A stretch of DNA of 5,871 nucleotides from Thermoflexales bacterium. GTDB taxonomy: Bacteria; Chloroflexota; Anaerolineae; Fen-1058. Positions 4,535 through 5,871 of the stretch are shown in pieces; position 1 is the stretch's first letter; every line of letters starts with the position of its first letter. The stretch spans positions 1 through 5,871 of the forward strand of contig JADGQE010000268.1 in NCBI GenBank assembly GCA_017882055.1, read 5' to 3'. Position numbers and translations under genes: made by a program. The notes below the pieces were generated by a model. That model was given only the letters and a program-made list of their open reading frames with translations. It was not told the origin of the DNA and did not search any database.

Positions 4535-5871
4535 TACGATTCTCGTTTGGATTTTGTCGCACGGGTTGCTCTGCGGCCGAGATGCATCAAGCGTTCGATC
4601 GCGCGCGCAGTTGCTTCGGGTTTTGGATATTCCAAAAGCGGCCACACCGGCAGAGCGCGTGATCGCAGCACGGTATTGGCGGCTTCGATACCGGTGAAGC
4701 AGGCTCTTTCTAAAAAGAAAGCAGGTGTGGGATGGCGCACCCAATCGCCGCAGCAAAACAGATCGGGCCACGGCGTCACAATGCCCAGATGTCGATCGGC
4801 TCGACCCAAGCCAAAGAGCGTATGCGTCGCCGCGTTGCGTTGCAGCGTTTGATGGATCAGGTGGCCGCGCAGTTCGGGAAAGGCGCTCTGCACATCGATG
4901 GCGGCTTTGGCCAGCAACACGGCGTCGGCTTCGTCGATCAATTCGGGCGGGCCGTAGATATGAACTTCGATCGCGCTGCCCCCCGTCGCTTTACTCCAAC
5001 GCACGTATTGATCCTGCAAGCGGTGCAGCCAAAAGTAGTTGTCGACGATCACTTCACCGCTGAAGATGCCGGCTTCCACTTTTGTTTTGGGCAATTGATC
5101 ATACCAGAAACGCAACACGGCGGTGGGCATGCCGCGCGGGAAATACAGATCGTTGGCGATGGCGGCTGTGTCGGGACTGTTGCACAGAATCGACTGCGCG
5201 CCAGGCGCATCGACGGCCAGCACGATCTGCCGGGCCGCGGCTGATCCATTCGGCGTGTGAACGATCCAGCGGTCGCCCGATCGCTCCAATCGATTGGCCC
5301 GCGTGCCGAGTTCGATCGTTCCGCCCAGTTCGCGCACTCGATCGGCCATTGGATCGATCAGACTGGTGCCGGCATCGGCGGGCAGATACGAGAAGGCCCA
5401 GGTGTCGCGGCGCAGCAAGGTGTAAAAACGCATGAAGGCGACGAAACCCGACTGCGGAATCTCGGCCGGGCGGGCCGCCAGCCCGTTGCGGATCAGGCCG
5501 ATCATGAAGGCGCGCAGCGCCGGCCCCCAGTGCTGAGTGAGATCGCCGAGCCATTGATCTTCCATGGGCTGATCTTCACGCAGCGGATCGATGCCGATGG
5601 ACAACACCAGGCTGTACCAGACTTCGATCAGGGACACGATGTCGCGGATGTCGAGCATCGCCAGAAAGCGCGGGCGAAAGAACAACGCGAGGTAATGAAA
5701 GGGCGCAGGCAGCCAACTGTTACGCAGCGCACTGCCAACGGCGGCCGTTCTGACATGACCGTCTTTGTATTTGTAAATCCAGTTCTCTTCTTGCGCTGGT
5801 ACCAACATCGGGCGCAGACCGTGACGTGCAAGCATCGCCTGCAAGTTGCGATAGGGCGACCAGATGCCGTG
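4534..5871 (-). CDS. FAD-dependent amine-oxidase/phytoene-desaturase-like enzyme, 5'-truncated
   Basis: FAD oxidoreductase of the amine oxidase/carotenoid desaturase superfamily. The frame is open to the window edge and reads HGIWSPYRN before the TTG at 5844, so that TTG is internal. The FAD Rossmann motif near the N-terminus is missing because it lies outside the window. Residues numbered from that Leu: SYLPADAGTSLIDPMADRV (152-170) resembles the substrate-domain stretch before the second FAD segment; ELGTRANRLE (178-187) and ARQIVLAVDA (204-213) follow the family pattern; DLFCCGDWVR (361-370) and PAFFLERACFTGIEAAN (374-390) form the C-terminal FAD-binding signature. GDWV followed by ERAxxTGxxAAN recalls carotenoid ring desaturases such as CrtU/CruE, and an estimated full length near 500 fits. 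Substrate undetermined. First of the three minus-strand genes; the C-terminus (ATRATKSKRES) is basic. Confidence 0.8.
   Translation of the reverse strand, partial: HGIWSPYRNLQAMLARHGLRPMLVPAQEENWIYKYKDGHVRTAAVGSALRNSWLPAPFHYLALFFRPRFLAMLDIRDIVSLIEVWYSLVLSIGIDPLREDQPMEDQWLGDLTQHWGPALRAFMIGLIRNGLAARPAEIPQSGFVAFMRFYTLLRRDTWAFSYLPADAGTSLIDPMADRVRELGGTIELGTRANRLERSGDRWIVHTPNGSAAARQIVLAVDAPGAQSILCNSPDTAAIANDLYFPRGMPTAVLRFWYDQLPKTKVEAGIFSGEVIVDNYFWLHRLQDQYVRWSKATGGSAIEVHIYGPPELIDEADAVLLAKAAIDVQSAFPELRGHLIHQTLQRNAATHTLFGLGRADRHLGIVTPWPDLFCCGDWVRHPTPAFFLERACFTGIEAANTVLRSRALPVWPLLEYPKPEATARAIERLMHLGRRATRATKSKRES

Noticed and set aside
4732..5244. 170-codon plus-strand frame opposite the FAD oxidoreductase
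   Set aside because: It is fully overlapped by the real gene, which carries the FAD signature on the minus strand. There is no recognisable domain and no clear ribosome site.
5842..5844. TTG as the start codon of the FAD oxidoreductase
   Set aside because: The reading frame continues to the window edge with family-like sequence (HGIWSPYRN), and the obligatory N-terminal FAD fold would otherwise be missing.

Overview
The window looks like a chromosomal piece of a Chloroflexota bacterium (Anaerolineae or Chloroflexia type). This is an inference from three traits: a secreted modular glycosidase whose last residues are YLPLVLKSN, a tail I know from many secreted Chloroflexota proteins; a Cys-bounded PKD-like module typical of the same proteins; and a MenA-like UbiA prenyltransferase next to a carotenoid-type FAD oxidoreductase. 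No rRNA, tRNA, mobile element or CRISPR array is visible.

Layout. Bases 1-2373 (+) hold the 3' part of a large extracellular glycoside hydrolase family 44 enzyme: the end of an upstream domain, a Thr/Pro linker, the GH44 catalytic domain, two InlB-type repeats, a PKD-like module and the C-terminal tail. Bases 2374-2492 separate this gene from a convergent operon and are dense in inverted repeats. Bases 2493-5871 hold three genes on the minus strand. In transcription order they are an amine-oxidase/phytoene-desaturase-like FAD enzyme (5' end beyond the window), a UbiA-family membrane prenyltransferase, and a divergent GpsA-type glycerol-3-phosphate dehydrogenase. UbiA and the dehydrogenase are 26 bp apart and almost certainly co-transcribed. 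The FAD enzyme is separated from UbiA by 140 bp containing a hairpin at its stop codon, a TATACT box and a 10-bp direct repeat, so UbiA-gpsA may have its own promoter.

The glycosidase degrades beta-glucan or xyloglucan-type polymers outside the cell and has no evident link to the minus-strand genes. The minus-strand genes together suggest isoprenoid, quinone or membrane-lipid metabolism. The most unusual point is that the GpsA-like protein keeps the dinucleotide fold and the catalytic Lys and Asp, but has His where the family has the substrate-phosphate Arg, and it lacks the usual NAKAALxTRG segment. It may therefore not be an ordinary housekeeping GpsA. Otherwise the window reads as ordinary, and I found no clear new system.
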